Source of the DNA: G963663495 sp963663495 | GTDB lineage: Bacteria > Bacteroidota > Rhodothermia > Rhodothermales > Bin80 | Reading direction: 5' to 3' | Assembly: GCA_963663495.1 (NCBI GenBank) | Contig: OY760427.1 | Span: 1,860,001 to 1,924,000, forward strand | DNA: 64,000 bases | Notes under the pieces: generated by a model | What the model saw: the letters and a program-made list of their open reading frames with translations, nothing else | Told to the model about the DNA's origin: nothing | The model's database searches: none | In this document: in pieces, positions 26,936 through 36,038 of the stretch | How positions within the stretch are numbered: the first letter of the stretch is position 1 | Layout: each line of letters begins with the position of its first letter | Made by a program: the position numbers and the translations under genes

Positions 26936-28390
26936 ATGGCCATGCCTGACCAATCTGCAGGCGGCGGATCCTCGTTAACCACGTTCGCAGGTACGAGGCG
27001 GGGGTTGCTGCGTGGAGACTATTCCTGCAGGGAAGTGGTAACACACTTTCTTAGTGTGGTCGGGGAAAAGAATGATCGCCTGAACGCTTTTACGCAGGTG
27101 CGCGATGCCGAGGTCTTGCGAAGGGCTGAGGACATAGATAGGATGCTGGCCCAAGGACGGGATCTGCCCCTTGCGGGGCTCGTGCTGGCCGTTAAAGATG
27201 TCATATGCGTCCGAGGATGGAAGGTGACTTGTGCATCGCGTATGCTGAGAAACTTTGAGTCCCTCTACGATGCCACAGCTATTGAGCGGCTCGTTAATGC
27301 AGGCGCCCTCATCGTGGGTAAGACCAATTGCGATGAGTTTGCCATGGGCTCCTCCAACGAGAATTCTGCCTTTGGACCGGTTCAAAACCCTGTTTGCGAT
27401 GGCTATGTACCGGGAGGATCAAGCGGCGGCTCGGCCGCCTCCGTGGCTGCAGGGATGTGCCATGTGGCATTGGGATCGGACACCGGTGGGTCCATTCGCC
27501 AGCCGGCGGCTTTTTGTGGTGTTGTAGGCATGAAGCCCACCTATGGCCGTGTAAGCCGGTATGGACTGGTTGCATTTGCATCCTCGCTAGACTGCATCGG
27601 CCCTATAGCACACACAGTGGACGATGCTCATGATGTACTTCTTGCCATGGCTGGATCCGATCCTCACGATGCGACCAGCGCCTATGTACCCGTTGAGCGC
27701 GGATCGGGCGGAGGAGTGGATGGACTGAAAATAGGGATCCCCAGACAGTACTTCGGTGAAGGACTGGATCCTAAAGTGAGGCAGACAATTGACGCAGTAA
27801 TCGGGGAGCTGCAGAACCAGGGCGCCCGCGTGCATGCCATTGAGATGCCCCACACCGAGTACGGGGTGGCTACTTATTACATCCTTGCAACGGCGGAGGC
27901 GTCCAGCAACCTGAGTCGGTACGATGGTGTCCGTTATGGCCACCGGGCGCGTACAAGTGGTGGGCTGAAGGACATGTATGAGCAGTCGCGGTCCGAAGGC
28001 TTTGGACCCGAAGTGTGCCGGCGTATCATGTTGGGCACGTATGTGCTTTCTGCTGGCTATTACGACGCGTACTACGCCAAGGCACAGCGTGTCCGTACGC
28101 TAATACGCCAGGATTTTGATGCGGCGTATGAAGCCGTAGATGTGTTGATCACTCCGACCGCTCCGGTGGCAGGGTATAGGATGGGGAGTCTGATCGGCGC
28201 ACCCTTGCAGATGTACTTGAGCGACCTGTACACTGTTACAGCAAACCTTGCGGGTATTCCAGGACTATCGGTACCCATCGGGATGCACCCGGACGGCATG
28301 CCTATAGGAATGCAGATCCTGGGGCGTCCGTTTGAGGAGCATGTGCTGGTCGGAGCCGGCAAAGCGGCGATGGAGGTTGGCTGTACATAG
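26936..28390 (+). CDS. gatA: Aspartyl/glutamyl-tRNA(Asn/Gln) amidotransferase subunit A
   Basis: GatA is the amidase subunit of the GatCAB complex that converts Glu-tRNA(Gln) (and Asp-tRNA(Asn)) to the amidated form. The 484-residue product carries the Ser-cisSer-Lys triad: Lys87 in LAVKDVI, Ser162 in GGSSGGSAAS, and Ser186 in GSDTGGSIRQPA. Family motifs GKTNCDEFAMGSSNENSAFG and KPTYGRVSRYGLVAFASSLD are intact. The start is ATG 26936. gatB and gatC are not in the window. sucD begins 59 nt downstream. Confidence 0.94.
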   Translation: MAMPDQSAGGGSSLTTFAGTRRGLLRGDYSCREVVTHFLSVVGEKNDRLNAFTQVRDAEVLRRAEDIDRMLAQGRDLPLAGLVLAVKDVICVRGWKVTCASRMLRNFESLYDATAIERLVNAGALIVGKTNCDEFAMGSSNENSAFGPVQNPVCDGYVPGGSSGGSAASVAAGMCHVALGSDTGGSIRQPAAFCGVVGMKPTYGRVSRYGLVAFASSLDCIGPIAHTVDDAHDVLLAMAGSDPHDATSAYVPVERGSGGGVDGLKIGIPRQYFGEGLDPKVRQTIDAVIGELQNQGARVHAIEMPHTEYGVATYYILATAEASSNLSRYDGVRYGHRARTSGGLKDMYEQSRSEGFGPEVCRRIMLGTYVLSAGYYDAYYAKAQRVRTLIRQDFDAAYEAVDVLITPTAPVAGYRMGSLIGAPLQMYLSDLYTVTANLAGIPGLSVPIGMHPDGMPIGMQILGRPFEEHVLVGAGKAAMEVGCT

Positions 28391-28449
28391 ACTTTTTCCT
28401 TTGTGAGCGTACCTGTATCTTGGGACGTTCTCGTTCTCGGACTATCAAA

Positions 28450-29316
28450 ATGGCCATACTTGTAGATGCAAACACGCGCCTGCTCGTGCAGGGGTTTACA
28501 GGGCGCGAAGGGACCTTTCATTCGGAACAGATGCTGACCTATGGGACCCGCTTGGTGGCTGGCGTCACGCCCGGTAAGGGTGGGACAACCCACTTGGGGT
28601 GTCCGGTGTTTAACACGGTCGCGGAGGCTGTTGACTCGGAAGGGATCAATGCCTCCGTAATCTTTGTACCGCCACCGTTCGCTGCCGACGCAATCATGGA
28701 GGCGGCCTCCTGCGGGGTTGCCCTCATTGTCTGTATTACGGAAGGGATACCCGTTCAGGACATGATTAAAGCCTTCCATTATGTGCAGCAGCGCCGAGTA
28801 CGCCTTGTGGGGCCCAACTGCCCGGGGGTTTTCGCGCCAGGTATTGCTAAGATTGGGATTATGCCTGCCAAGATCTTTACGGATGGTCCGGTAGGAGTGA
28901 TTTCGAGGTCCGGCACACTCACCTACGAGGCCGTTGATCAGCTTTCCCGAGAGGGGTTAGGACAGAGCACCGCCGTAGGTATAGGAGGCGATCCGGTCGT
29001 TGGTACACGATTCAAGGACGCCCTTGAACTGTTCGAACAAGATGTCAGTACGGAGGCTGTGGTGATGATAGGGGAGATAGGAGGTACAGACGAGGAGCAG
29101 GCTGCAGAGTATATTCAACGTTGTGCGAAGAAGCCGGTGGTGGGTTTTATTGCTGGAGCGACTGCACCCCCCGGCCGGCGCATGGGGCATGCGGGGGCGA
29201 TAATCTCTGGTGGCAAAGGAACAGCGATAGACAAGTTTGCCGCGTTGGAGGAGGCCGGTGTCTTCGTAGTCCGTAATCCTGCTTTGATTGGATCTACCCT
29301 GCGCGGCTTGTTGTAG
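28450..29316 (+). CDS. sucD: Succinyl-CoA synthetase, alpha subunit
   Basis: SucD forms the CoA-binding, phosphohistidine-bearing half of the TCA-cycle succinate-CoA ligase. From ATG 28450 the product is 288 residues, as usual. The CoA-binding N-terminus reads VQGFTGREGTFHSEQML and AGVTPGKGG. The ligase core has GPNCPGVFAPG and SRSGTLTYEAV, and the phosphorylated His247 is in GHAGAII. The frame is open 30 nt further 5' to a TTG, but ATG 28450 fits the family N-terminus. The partner sucC is not in the window. Confidence 0.95.
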   Translation: MAILVDANTRLLVQGFTGREGTFHSEQMLTYGTRLVAGVTPGKGGTTHLGCPVFNTVAEAVDSEGINASVIFVPPPFAADAIMEAASCGVALIVCITEGIPVQDMIKAFHYVQQRRVRLVGPNCPGVFAPGIAKIGIMPAKIFTDGPVGVISRSGTLTYEAVDQLSREGLGQSTAVGIGGDPVVGTRFKDALELFEQDVSTEAVVMIGEIGGTDEEQAAEYIQRCAKKPVVGFIAGATAPPGRRMGHAGAIISGGKGTAIDKFAALEEAGVFVVRNPALIGSTLRGLL

Positions 29317-29347
29317 ACTGATCAAGGCAAAAGGTTGTTGGCCATCA

Positions 29348-29968
29348 ATGTGGATTGCAGATATCCGGTTTGAGCGTGGTATTACTGCATGGGGGCAGCT
29401 GCCGCGGAACGGTTTCCCGGAGGTAGCAATGGTAGGCCGGTCCAACGTGGGCAAGAGTTCGCTTATCAATATGATAGCTGGCAGGAGGCAGCTGGCGCGG
29501 ACGAGTCGGACACCCGGAAAAACGCAGGAACTGAACTACTATGCTGTGAACCAGTGCTGCTACCTTGTTGACCTTCCGGGTTATGGTTATGCCAAGGTAG
29601 CGCGGGCGCGCCGTCAGGCGTGGCAGAACCTTATAGATCGGTATCTCATCCAGCGCGCGCAGCTGCGCGCAGCCGTGCTGCTCGTTGATGGTCGGCATCC
29701 GCCCATGGCATCAGACCTGGCCATCGTTTCGCTGCTGAGAACCGCAGATCTGCCGTGGGTTATCGTCCTCACCAAATCAGATAAACTGTCGGGCAATGAG
29801 CGCCCCAAGAGCGTCGCACGGACAAGAGAGGCCCTGGAGGCACAAGGCTTGGCCGTACCGGTTATTCTGTCGTCATCAAAAACGCATAGCGGTCGGCAAG
29901 CAATACTAGACTGGATGGAGCATTTTCTGGGATATGCCCCAGATAAGCCGCAATCGAGTAGTGCATGA
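29348..29968 (+). CDS. engB: Ribosome biogenesis GTPase EngB/YsxC
   Basis: EngB is an essential small GTPase in 50S subunit assembly. From ATG 29348 the product is 206 residues. It has the G1 P-loop GRSNVGKSSLIN, the G2 region SRTPGKTQELNYY, G3 DLPGYGYAKV and G4 TKSDKL, with SSSKTHSG as a G5-like end. The frame remains open 60 nt upstream and overlaps sucD, but the family N-terminus (IRFERGI…PEVAMVGRSN) supports 29348. It lies 31 nt after sucD on the same strand. Confidence 0.93.
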   Translation: MWIADIRFERGITAWGQLPRNGFPEVAMVGRSNVGKSSLINMIAGRRQLARTSRTPGKTQELNYYAVNQCCYLVDLPGYGYAKVARARRQAWQNLIDRYLIQRAQLRAAVLLVDGRHPPMASDLAIVSLLRTADLPWVIVLTKSDKLSGNERPKSVARTREALEAQGLAVPVILSSSKTHSGRQAILDWMEHFLGYAPDKPQSSSA

Positions 29969-30125
29969 TTGAATTGAGCATGATTCAGCGCTTGGTCCAT
30001 TGGTTTCGGCAGCCTTCATGGCGTCAAGCAGCATGATGGAGCCTTATCACTGCATTGCGCGGGCATCCATACTGCAAATCAGGTGAACATTCGTGATCAT
30101 TGACAACTTGATCTACCAACTTTCA

Positions 30126-31376
30126 ATGCGCATACCCTTGAGGAACGCGGCTTCTTTAGCGTGCATTATTGCGGCTGTGGTCATGGTAGGCTGCGGTAGA
30201 AATCCCAATGTAGACGGTGCAAGGCTGGATTTGCGAAACAAGAACTATGACCGTGCGCTGGAGAATATCGCGATTGCGCTGAATGCTGACCCGAATAATA
30301 GCGATGCGCTTTCTCTGAAGGGGCAGGTGTTGCTGGAAATGGCAAGCGAGGAGTCGGACCCCGTTGAGCGTGCCATGCTGTTCAGCGAAATGGTTCACAG
30401 CTTTGACCGCAGCGCGGAGATAGATTCTACGTTTCGTAAAGATCACCTGCGCTGGATGCGATTAGCGTATGTGGAGCAGTTTAACGAGGGTATCGGCCTG
30501 TATGATCGGGCGCAGATTGACAATGCTGACCAGCAGAAGGAAGCCTATGAGGAGGCCGCGTCGCGGTTTCATGCTGCCACCATGATCTTCCCTGATTCCG
30601 CGAGCGCGTACTTCAATGAAGCCTCTGCCTACTATAGTGCGGGGATGCTTGACGCGGCAATCCGTGTTTTTCGCCTGGCGCTGGATCAGGGAATGACGGA
30701 CCGTGATCTGTTCGTTTTCTTAACCGCTACTTTAGAGAATGCTGCTGAGGCACAGGAAGACTCCGTGGAGCGTAGCAGGCTGATGGATGATATTGTGGCT
30801 GTCCTTCACGAGGCAAACGCCGTCTATCCCGACGATCAGGAATTGCGTACCATGTTGCTGAATGCGTTCAACATCGCGGGTGATGACATTTCCGCGCGCG
30901 CATTCTATGAGCAAGAGCTACCGAACGAGCGGGGCAACAAGACATTTCTCTACAACTATGGTACGCTACTCATACGCCTCGGAGAGTACGACGAGGCCAT
31001 AAGTATGCTCGTATCGGCCGTAGAGCTTGACCCGCGGTACACGAACGCACAGTTCAACCTCGGTGCAGCCTATGTCAACAGAGCAGCCGGGATCAATGAG
31101 GCGCTCCGGAAAGCTGAAGAGGAGTTAAAGGCTGCCCAGTCGCGCCTGACGGCGGCCGAGCGGGAAGGGCGTGACGCCGCGCTGACGAGGCTGGGTGGAG
31201 ACCGTAGGACCATGTACGCTCGGGCCATAGAACATCTGGTGGTCGCAAAGACACTGACAGAAGCGGAACTGGGTGAGACGCAAGACATCTGTTATGTGCT
31301 GTACCAGGCCTACGGACACATTGATTTGCGTCAGAAGGCAGAGGAGGTTGCGGAATGTGCACAGATTGCTCGGTAG
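30126..31376 (+). CDS. TPR-repeat lipoprotein
   Basis: From ATG 30126 the product is 416 residues, with a signal ending VVMVGC (lipobox). An upstream GTG at 30093 would add 11 residues. The mature protein is helical, with TPR-like units such as YDRALENIAIALNADPNN, YFNEASAYYSAGMLDAAI and YNYGTLLIRLGEYDEAI. A coiled-coil-like stretch (LRKAEEELKAAQSRLTAAER) falls near residue 335. The function is unknown; such proteins often scaffold outer-membrane or gliding complexes in this phylum. A TnpB element is inserted 46 bp after the stop. Confidence 0.8.
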   Translation: MRIPLRNAASLACIIAAVVMVGCGRNPNVDGARLDLRNKNYDRALENIAIALNADPNNSDALSLKGQVLLEMASEESDPVERAMLFSEMVHSFDRSAEIDSTFRKDHLRWMRLAYVEQFNEGIGLYDRAQIDNADQQKEAYEEAASRFHAATMIFPDSASAYFNEASAYYSAGMLDAAIRVFRLALDQGMTDRDLFVFLTATLENAAEAQEDSVERSRLMDDIVAVLHEANAVYPDDQELRTMLLNAFNIAGDDISARAFYEQELPNERGNKTFLYNYGTLLIRLGEYDEAISMLVSAVELDPRYTNAQFNLGAAYVNRAAGINEALRKAEEELKAAQSRLTAAEREGRDAALTRLGGDRRTMYARAIEHLVVAKTLTEAELGETQDICYVLYQAYGHIDLRQKAEEVAECAQIAR

Positions 31377-31422
31377 TTGTGCGCTGCATGCCGCCAAGAT
31401 TTCTTTTTTCCAGGTAAATTAC

Positions 31423-31593
31423 GGGAGTTATATGGCTGAGTGCCACGCGTTTTCGCAGGAGTTACTTTTTGTGCTTTGGTGGTGTAGACAGGATGGCTTT
31501 CGCCAGTTTTTCATAATCGGTTCCCGCTTTTCACGAAAAACTGCAATTATTTCAAATAACTCAACACGCGGGTATTCATGCTATATAATTGCC
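31423..31593 (+). repeat. MITE-like left arm of TnpB element copy 1
   Basis: This 171-bp unit aligns along its whole length with the free-standing 170-bp MITEs (17230-17399 inverted, 42919-43088). Its inner end is eroded (TATATAATTGCC instead of …TTCCC). On the minus strand it encodes a short tail EKLAKAILSTPPKHKK before TAA, shared with the 54-aa ORF at 63038. Equivalent arms lie at 45527-45698 and 49370-49541. Confidence 0.85.
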
Positions 31594-31623
31594 ATATATT
31601 AGGGAGTTATATACCACAGTGCC

Positions 31624-32877
31624 ATGCCCGAAACGGTTAGTGCATACCGCAATATCACATACAGGCTGTTGCCCGGAAGTCGGAGTAACGCCAAGCACCT
31701 TGCTGGATTAGCGGGTGCGTTTAGGTTTGTGTGGAATGCCATCCTCGCAGAGCAGAGCGGGGCGTACAAGAAAGCGAAAGAGGCTGGAAAGAAGCTGCCC
31801 TCGGTACGCTTCTTCTCGCTGGGGAAGCGGTTCACGGTGCTGCGCCGCACGGTCGAGTGGCTACCTGAATACTCCTTTGGTGTCGTTAGATACACATTGA
31901 AATATCAGGCGGATGCATGGAAGGCATTCTTCAAGGAGGGTAAGAGAAGACCGAGATTCCATTCTAGACGTGGTAGTACGCCTTCGTTCACGATCCCGGA
32001 TAACGTAAGGGTTCGGGATGGCAAGCTGTATATTCCGAAAGTGGGATATATGGCGCTCCGCAGGCGGGGAGGCAACCCGTACCCTGATGGTATACCCGTC
32101 AAAGCCACGGTAAAGAAGAATGCCGGCAAAGGGTATGCTGTCATCTGCTACAAGATGGAGGCACCTGTAATAGAGGATACCGGCGGTGCTGTAGGCATTG
32201 ACCGTAATTGCGGGCAGGTCGCTATGGTCTCCAAAGAGGGCAGATACAAGCATTATCAGACAACCGGATACGAGAAGCGTCTTGATGCCAAGTTGAAGCG
32301 GCATCAGCGAAGACTGGCGAGACAGAAGAAAGGCTCCAACCGTCGTAACAGGCGGAAGCATAGAATCGCCCGCATACAGCGCAAGCGTGCTAACGTCCTC
32401 AAGAATGCGAACCACCAGGTAAGTCGCAGTATTGCCCATTGCTCCTCAACGGTGATACTGGAGGACCTAAAGATCAAAGCGATGATACGTTCAGCTAAGG
32501 GGACGATGGAGAGCTTTGGCACAAACGTCAGACAGAAGTCTGGCCTCAACCGTGGAATACTGCGAACAGGTTGGGGCCAGCTGGATCAGATGCTGAGCTA
32601 TAAGTGCCGCAAGGTGATAAAGGTTACCGCTGCCTATACCAGTCAGCGGTGTTCTGTGTGTGGGCACACAGAAGCGAGTAACCGTAAGACACGGAGCAAA
32701 TTCACGTGTAAGTCCTGTGGCCATGCGGATCATGCAGACCTGAATGCGGCTGCAAACATACTGGCCTCCGGGATTGGGGCTGCTGCACGGCGAGGGGCGT
32801 TCGGGTTACCGACCCCTATGACCCGTGAAATTGATACAAGTGCCTCACTGTGTACAGTTGGTCACTCACGTATATAA
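31624..32877 (+). CDS. tnpB: TnpB RNA-guided nuclease (IS605 OrfB family), copy 1
   Basis: The 417-residue protein has the RuvC-like triad of TnpB: Asp193 in GIDRN, Glu280 in ILEDLKIKAM, and Asp372 in HADLNAAANI. A zinc ribbon (CSVCGHTE … CKSCGHAD) lies just before the last Asp. Arg/Lys-rich RNA-binding helices precede these. TnpB enzymes are omega-RNA-guided DNA nucleases related to Cas12. Compared with copy 2, about 12 residues after KEG are read in a shifted frame (RYKHYQTTGYEK instead of DTSIIRQPDTK), caused by a +1 and a +2 insertion that cancel. The active site is intact. Confidence 0.92.
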   Translation: MPETVSAYRNITYRLLPGSRSNAKHLAGLAGAFRFVWNAILAEQSGAYKKAKEAGKKLPSVRFFSLGKRFTVLRRTVEWLPEYSFGVVRYTLKYQADAWKAFFKEGKRRPRFHSRRGSTPSFTIPDNVRVRDGKLYIPKVGYMALRRRGGNPYPDGIPVKATVKKNAGKGYAVICYKMEAPVIEDTGGAVGIDRNCGQVAMVSKEGRYKHYQTTGYEKRLDAKLKRHQRRLARQKKGSNRRNRRKHRIARIQRKRANVLKNANHQVSRSIAHCSSTVILEDLKIKAMIRSAKGTMESFGTNVRQKSGLNRGILRTGWGQLDQMLSYKCRKVIKVTAAYTSQRCSVCGHTEASNRKTRSKFTCKSCGHADHADLNAAANILASGIGAAARRGAFGLPTPMTREIDTSASLCTVGHSRI

Positions 32878-32882
32878 TTCCC
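32755..32882 (+). ncRNA. Candidate omega RNA (reRNA) at the right end of TnpB element copy 1
   Basis: In IS605-type elements the guide RNA comes from the 3' end of tnpB through the right end. Here that segment contains a hairpin, AGGGG…CCCCT around GTTCGGGTTACC, and runs to the terminal repeat. It is nearly unchanged in all four copies, including the decayed copy (43995-44118) where the coding frame is lost. The transcript itself is inferred. Confidence 0.5.
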
Positions 32883-32913
32883 TAAATTACCGGTTGAAGT
32901 TGACGAGGCTGCC

Positions 32914-34086
32914 GTGAGTAGAAGAGACTGGGTGGACCGTGCAAGGTTCGCAACTAGGGCTATCCATGCCGGACAGGCGCCTGACGAGACCACCGGATCT
33001 ATCGTCCCCCCGGTCCATCTGACCTCTACGTATGTCCAAGCTGCGCCTGGTAAGAACAAAGGTTTTGAGTATGCGCGCGTGTCGAATCCGACACGGACGG
33101 CGCTGGAGCAGAACTTGGCAGCATTGGAGAATGCCAAGTTCTGCAGCGCGTTCGCATCAGGGGTTGCCTGCGCCGATGCTATTTTCAAGTCCCTGAGGCC
33201 AGGCGACCATGTGGTCGTGTCGAACGACTTGTATGGGGGCAATTATCGATTGTTTACGGAGGTGTTTGGGCCGTTCGGGATAGAGTCTGAATTTGTGGAT
33301 GTCACCAAAATTGACGTGGTGGAGTCCGCTATGCGGCCAAGCACCGCCATTCTGTGGCTGGAGACGCCGAGCAACCCTTTGATGACCATTGCGGACATTA
33401 AGCGTCTCAGTCGATTCGCGCATGCGTACCACACTGATGTGGTAGTGGACAACACTTTTGCTACGCCGTACCTGCAGACTCCGTTGGATATGGGGGCTGA
33501 CTTGGTGCTTCACTCAACTACGAAGTACCTGAGCGGGCACTCGGATGTTATCGGTGGTGCCATCTGCACGAACAGTGCAGAGTGGGCAGACCGTCTGGTG
33601 TTTCAAGTCAAATGTGCAGGGGCAGTCCCTGGACCCATGGACTGCTATCTTGTTAGCCGCGGGATTAAGACACTCCATGTCAGAATGGAAAGACACTGTG
33701 CGAATGCTTTCCGGGTGGCCCAGTATCTGCATGCGCACCCGAGGGTCGGCCGAGTCCACTACCCGGGACTTCCGGATGATGCAGGCCATGCGCTGGCAAA
33801 ACGCCAGATGCATGCATTTGGTGGTATGATCGCTTTTCAATTGAAGGATGACCGAATTGAGAAGGCTCTGGAAGTGCTTGGAGCTACCAGAGTAATTGCA
33901 CTTGCCGAGAGCCTTGGCGGTGTAGAGAGCTTGATCGGGCATCCCGCGACTATGACGCACGCATCAATTCCGCCCGATGTAAGGCGGCGGGCGGGGCTTG
34001 CCGATAGCTTAATCCGTCTGTCAGTAGGGATTGAAAATGTAGACGATATTATTGATGACTTGGATGCCGCGCTTTTAGGATGCTGA
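32914..34086 (+). CDS. Cystathionine gamma-synthase / gamma-lyase family PLP enzyme
   Basis: The 390-residue protein belongs to the Cys/Met-metabolism PLP family. It shows the N-terminal ATRAIHAGQAPDETTGSIVPP, the active-site Tyr/Arg segment EYARVSNPTR, and the Schiff-base Lys204 in HSTTKYLSGHSD. The C-terminus has SLGGVESLIGHPATMTHASIP and the substrate-binding RLSVGIEN. Gamma-synthase (MetB) and gamma-lyase cannot be separated reliably by eye. The start is GTG 32914. The TnpB element ends 31 bp upstream, so any native promoter has been displaced. Confidence 0.9.
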   Translation: MSRRDWVDRARFATRAIHAGQAPDETTGSIVPPVHLTSTYVQAAPGKNKGFEYARVSNPTRTALEQNLAALENAKFCSAFASGVACADAIFKSLRPGDHVVVSNDLYGGNYRLFTEVFGPFGIESEFVDVTKIDVVESAMRPSTAILWLETPSNPLMTIADIKRLSRFAHAYHTDVVVDNTFATPYLQTPLDMGADLVLHSTTKYLSGHSDVIGGAICTNSAEWADRLVFQVKCAGAVPGPMDCYLVSRGIKTLHVRMERHCANAFRVAQYLHAHPRVGRVHYPGLPDDAGHALAKRQMHAFGGMIAFQLKDDRIEKALEVLGATRVIALAESLGGVESLIGHPATMTHASIPPDVRRRAGLADSLIRLSVGIENVDDIIDDLDAALLGC

Positions 34087-34152
34087 CAGAACAGCGCCGG
34101 CGCCCTGACTGCTTATCCTTCTCGCGAGCGTTTTGAACGAGCATGGCCTGCG

Positions 34153-35892
34153 TCATCTGGTCTTGAGTGATTGCTGGTATCGCTCGAAATAGGACTGCGC
34201 CTGAAGCGTATCGCCGGTCATCACCATCAGACGTGCAGTATTGAACAGCATAACGGAGGAGCCCGGATCGCGCTGCTCAATCTCGGCCAGCACCGGGCGC
34301 GCAAGGTTCGGCAGATCCTGGCGGATTCGGATTGCGGCCAGAGCGTTGAGGTAGTCGACTGTTGGACTGTAAAACGAAACGAGCTGCAGCACCTCGCCTG
34401 CGAGCGCATGTCCGACGAGCCCGGGCCTGGCTTGCATCTGTGCAGCAAGGGCTGCCGCCTCCATGCGGAGCGACTTGTTGAAGGGCTGCCAGTGCAAAAG
34501 CGCCCGCATGTGTTCCAAAGCAGAGAGCGTGTCTCCGTCGGCCTTCCCGTGGCGCACGGCGCGTAGCAGGGCCTGCGGAATGTGCGCCTGCCCCACCACC
34601 ACTTGAGCGCCCAGCGAGTCGGGCAAGCTCCCAGACTGCAGGTGTTGACGGAAGAGGTCATTGAACGCCTGCAATTCTTCTTCCAGGGTACGACCTTTCA
34701 CAAATGGATAGCCACTCTTCAACCGGGCAATCTGGAGACGTGCGTAGGTTCGCTCCATAGCGTCGGGCGTAGTGTGCAGCGGCGGTATGGTATCGGCAGG
34801 CGCCAGCGCGTCGGCAAACGCACGGGCGATCTGCTCATGCCCGGTAGCAGTAGGATGCAGGTGATCGGTAAAAAGCGTGTCGGGCCAGGCTTGGGCGGCT
34901 ATGTCAACGAGCGTGGCTCCATGGGTACCGGCCAGTTCACGGAGGGCAGCATTGATGGCAGCCGGCGCGCGAAAGCGAATGGCATCGTGTTCTTTGGAGC
35001 GGAAAAAATTTACCCAGGCGGCGGCAGAGTCTCCGTCCGCAAGTTGCTGTTGGCCCGTGGCATAGGCGCTGATGGCGGTGGAATCGTCACCAAGCGGGGC
35101 CTGCCCATCCAAATTGGATACAACCGTGGCGACGTACGTGGGGATGTTTGCGGATCGAAGCCGCCCCAGAAGCTTGCCAATGTTCGCCCGGAACTGGCGA
35201 ATACCTGCCCGATACGCAGGTCCGTCCACTGTGATGGCAGCATTGCCGATGGATCTGGCCATCATGGTTCGGTCGCTTGAAGGGTCCGTGGTTACCAGGT
35301 CCTGCAGGGCCTGGTAAATCTTGCTGCGCCGCATCCAGATCGCGAAACGCTTTAGCCACAGCATCTGACCGACACTCGTTGGAGTATTGCCTGCCCCGAA
35401 GGCGCCGTAGTATTCGTTGTGGCCGGTATAGAGCAACACGGTGTCGGGGGAGAGGCGCTCAATCACAGGGACCATGTCACGTAGCACATGGCTGCCGATG
35501 GCTGTCATGCCAAGGTTGATCACCTCAACGCGCCGTAGCGGGGATCTGGCACGCAATTCCGTTGCCAGGCGCTCCGGAAACGCATGATAAAAATGATACG
35601 GGAAGCCAGCAGTAGACGAGCCGCCAAGGACTACAATCCTGGACAGATCGTCCGGCTTTTGCTTGAGGAACGGATTGTATGCCACCTGAGGCAGGAAATT
35701 CTGAAAGTACCGCCCCCCAAACTCCGGATTAACGGTGATATGGTCCGGGTGCCCGGGTACCGGAATAAGGCTTCGGTCCGGGGAGGCCATCTGCCAAGCG
35801 ACCTCGACGCAGGCAAGTGCCACGAGAGGGAGGCAGATAGTTCCGATTCGGAACAGCAGTAGACGCATCCTTCGGTACCGTATGTCGGCCAT
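34153..35892 (-). CDS. Membrane-anchored SGNH/GDSL hydrolase with helical C-terminal domain
   Basis: The 579-residue product begins with an N-terminal membrane anchor (about 10-30, IGTICLPLVALACVEVAW). SGNH blocks follow: VVLGGSSTAG with Ser92 as candidate nucleophile, GMTAIGSH, GHNEYYGAFG (Asn/Gly block III) and DHLHPTATGH (Asp-His dyad). After about residue 375 the protein is helical and TPR-like. This architecture recurs in Bacteroidota-group proteins of unknown substrate; esterase or O-acyl hydrolase action on surface glycans is an inference. It lies downstream of the E1 fusion on the same strand. Confidence 0.8.
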   Translation of the reverse strand: MADIRYRRMRLLLFRIGTICLPLVALACVEVAWQMASPDRSLIPVPGHPDHITVNPEFGGRYFQNFLPQVAYNPFLKQKPDDLSRIVVLGGSSTAGFPYHFYHAFPERLATELRARSPLRRVEVINLGMTAIGSHVLRDMVPVIERLSPDTVLLYTGHNEYYGAFGAGNTPTSVGQMLWLKRFAIWMRRSKIYQALQDLVTTDPSSDRTMMARSIGNAAITVDGPAYRAGIRQFRANIGKLLGRLRSANIPTYVATVVSNLDGQAPLGDDSTAISAYATGQQQLADGDSAAAWVNFFRSKEHDAIRFRAPAAINAALRELAGTHGATLVDIAAQAWPDTLFTDHLHPTATGHEQIARAFADALAPADTIPPLHTTPDAMERTYARLQIARLKSGYPFVKGRTLEEELQAFNDLFRQHLQSGSLPDSLGAQVVVGQAHIPQALLRAVRHGKADGDTLSALEHMRALLHWQPFNKSLRMEAAALAAQMQARPGLVGHALAGEVLQLVSFYSPTVDYLNALAAIRIRQDLPNLARPVLAEIEQRDPGSSVMLFNTARLMVMTGDTLQAQSYFERYQQSLKTR

Positions 35893-36038
35893 CCCTACGC
35901 TTCAGGTAGTGTAAGCGCACCTGCAGCGGCGTAGGGCATGCGCTGTTGACGCGTGCGGGATTTACACGCCGCGCCCGGCAGCTGTATTGTCCGTCCTACC
36001 GTGGCGATTCGTTCGCGATACGGGTTTATCACCCGGTC

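Larger units (their letters stand above)
31423..32882 (+). mobile_element. Composite TIR-bounded TnpB element, copy 1
   Basis: The left end is GGGAGTTATATGGCTGAG and the right end is CACGTATATAATTCCC, giving imperfect terminal inverted repeats of about 24 bp. Perfect 8-bp direct repeats TAAATTAC flank it (31415-31422 and 32883-32890). It comprises a 171-bp MITE-like left arm, an 8-bp spacer (ATATATTA), an inner copy of the terminal repeat at 31602, and a full-length tnpB. No tnpA of either the Y1 or the serine type is present. It sits between the TPR gene and the PLP enzyme, 31 bp before the latter's start. Confidence 0.9.

Noticed and set aside
31423..31600. Plus-strand short frame (MAECHAFSQELLFVLWW…) at the start of each TnpB element
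   Set aside because: It reads the terminal repeat and the complement of the small-protein tail, ends at different places in each copy, and has no conserved start signal.
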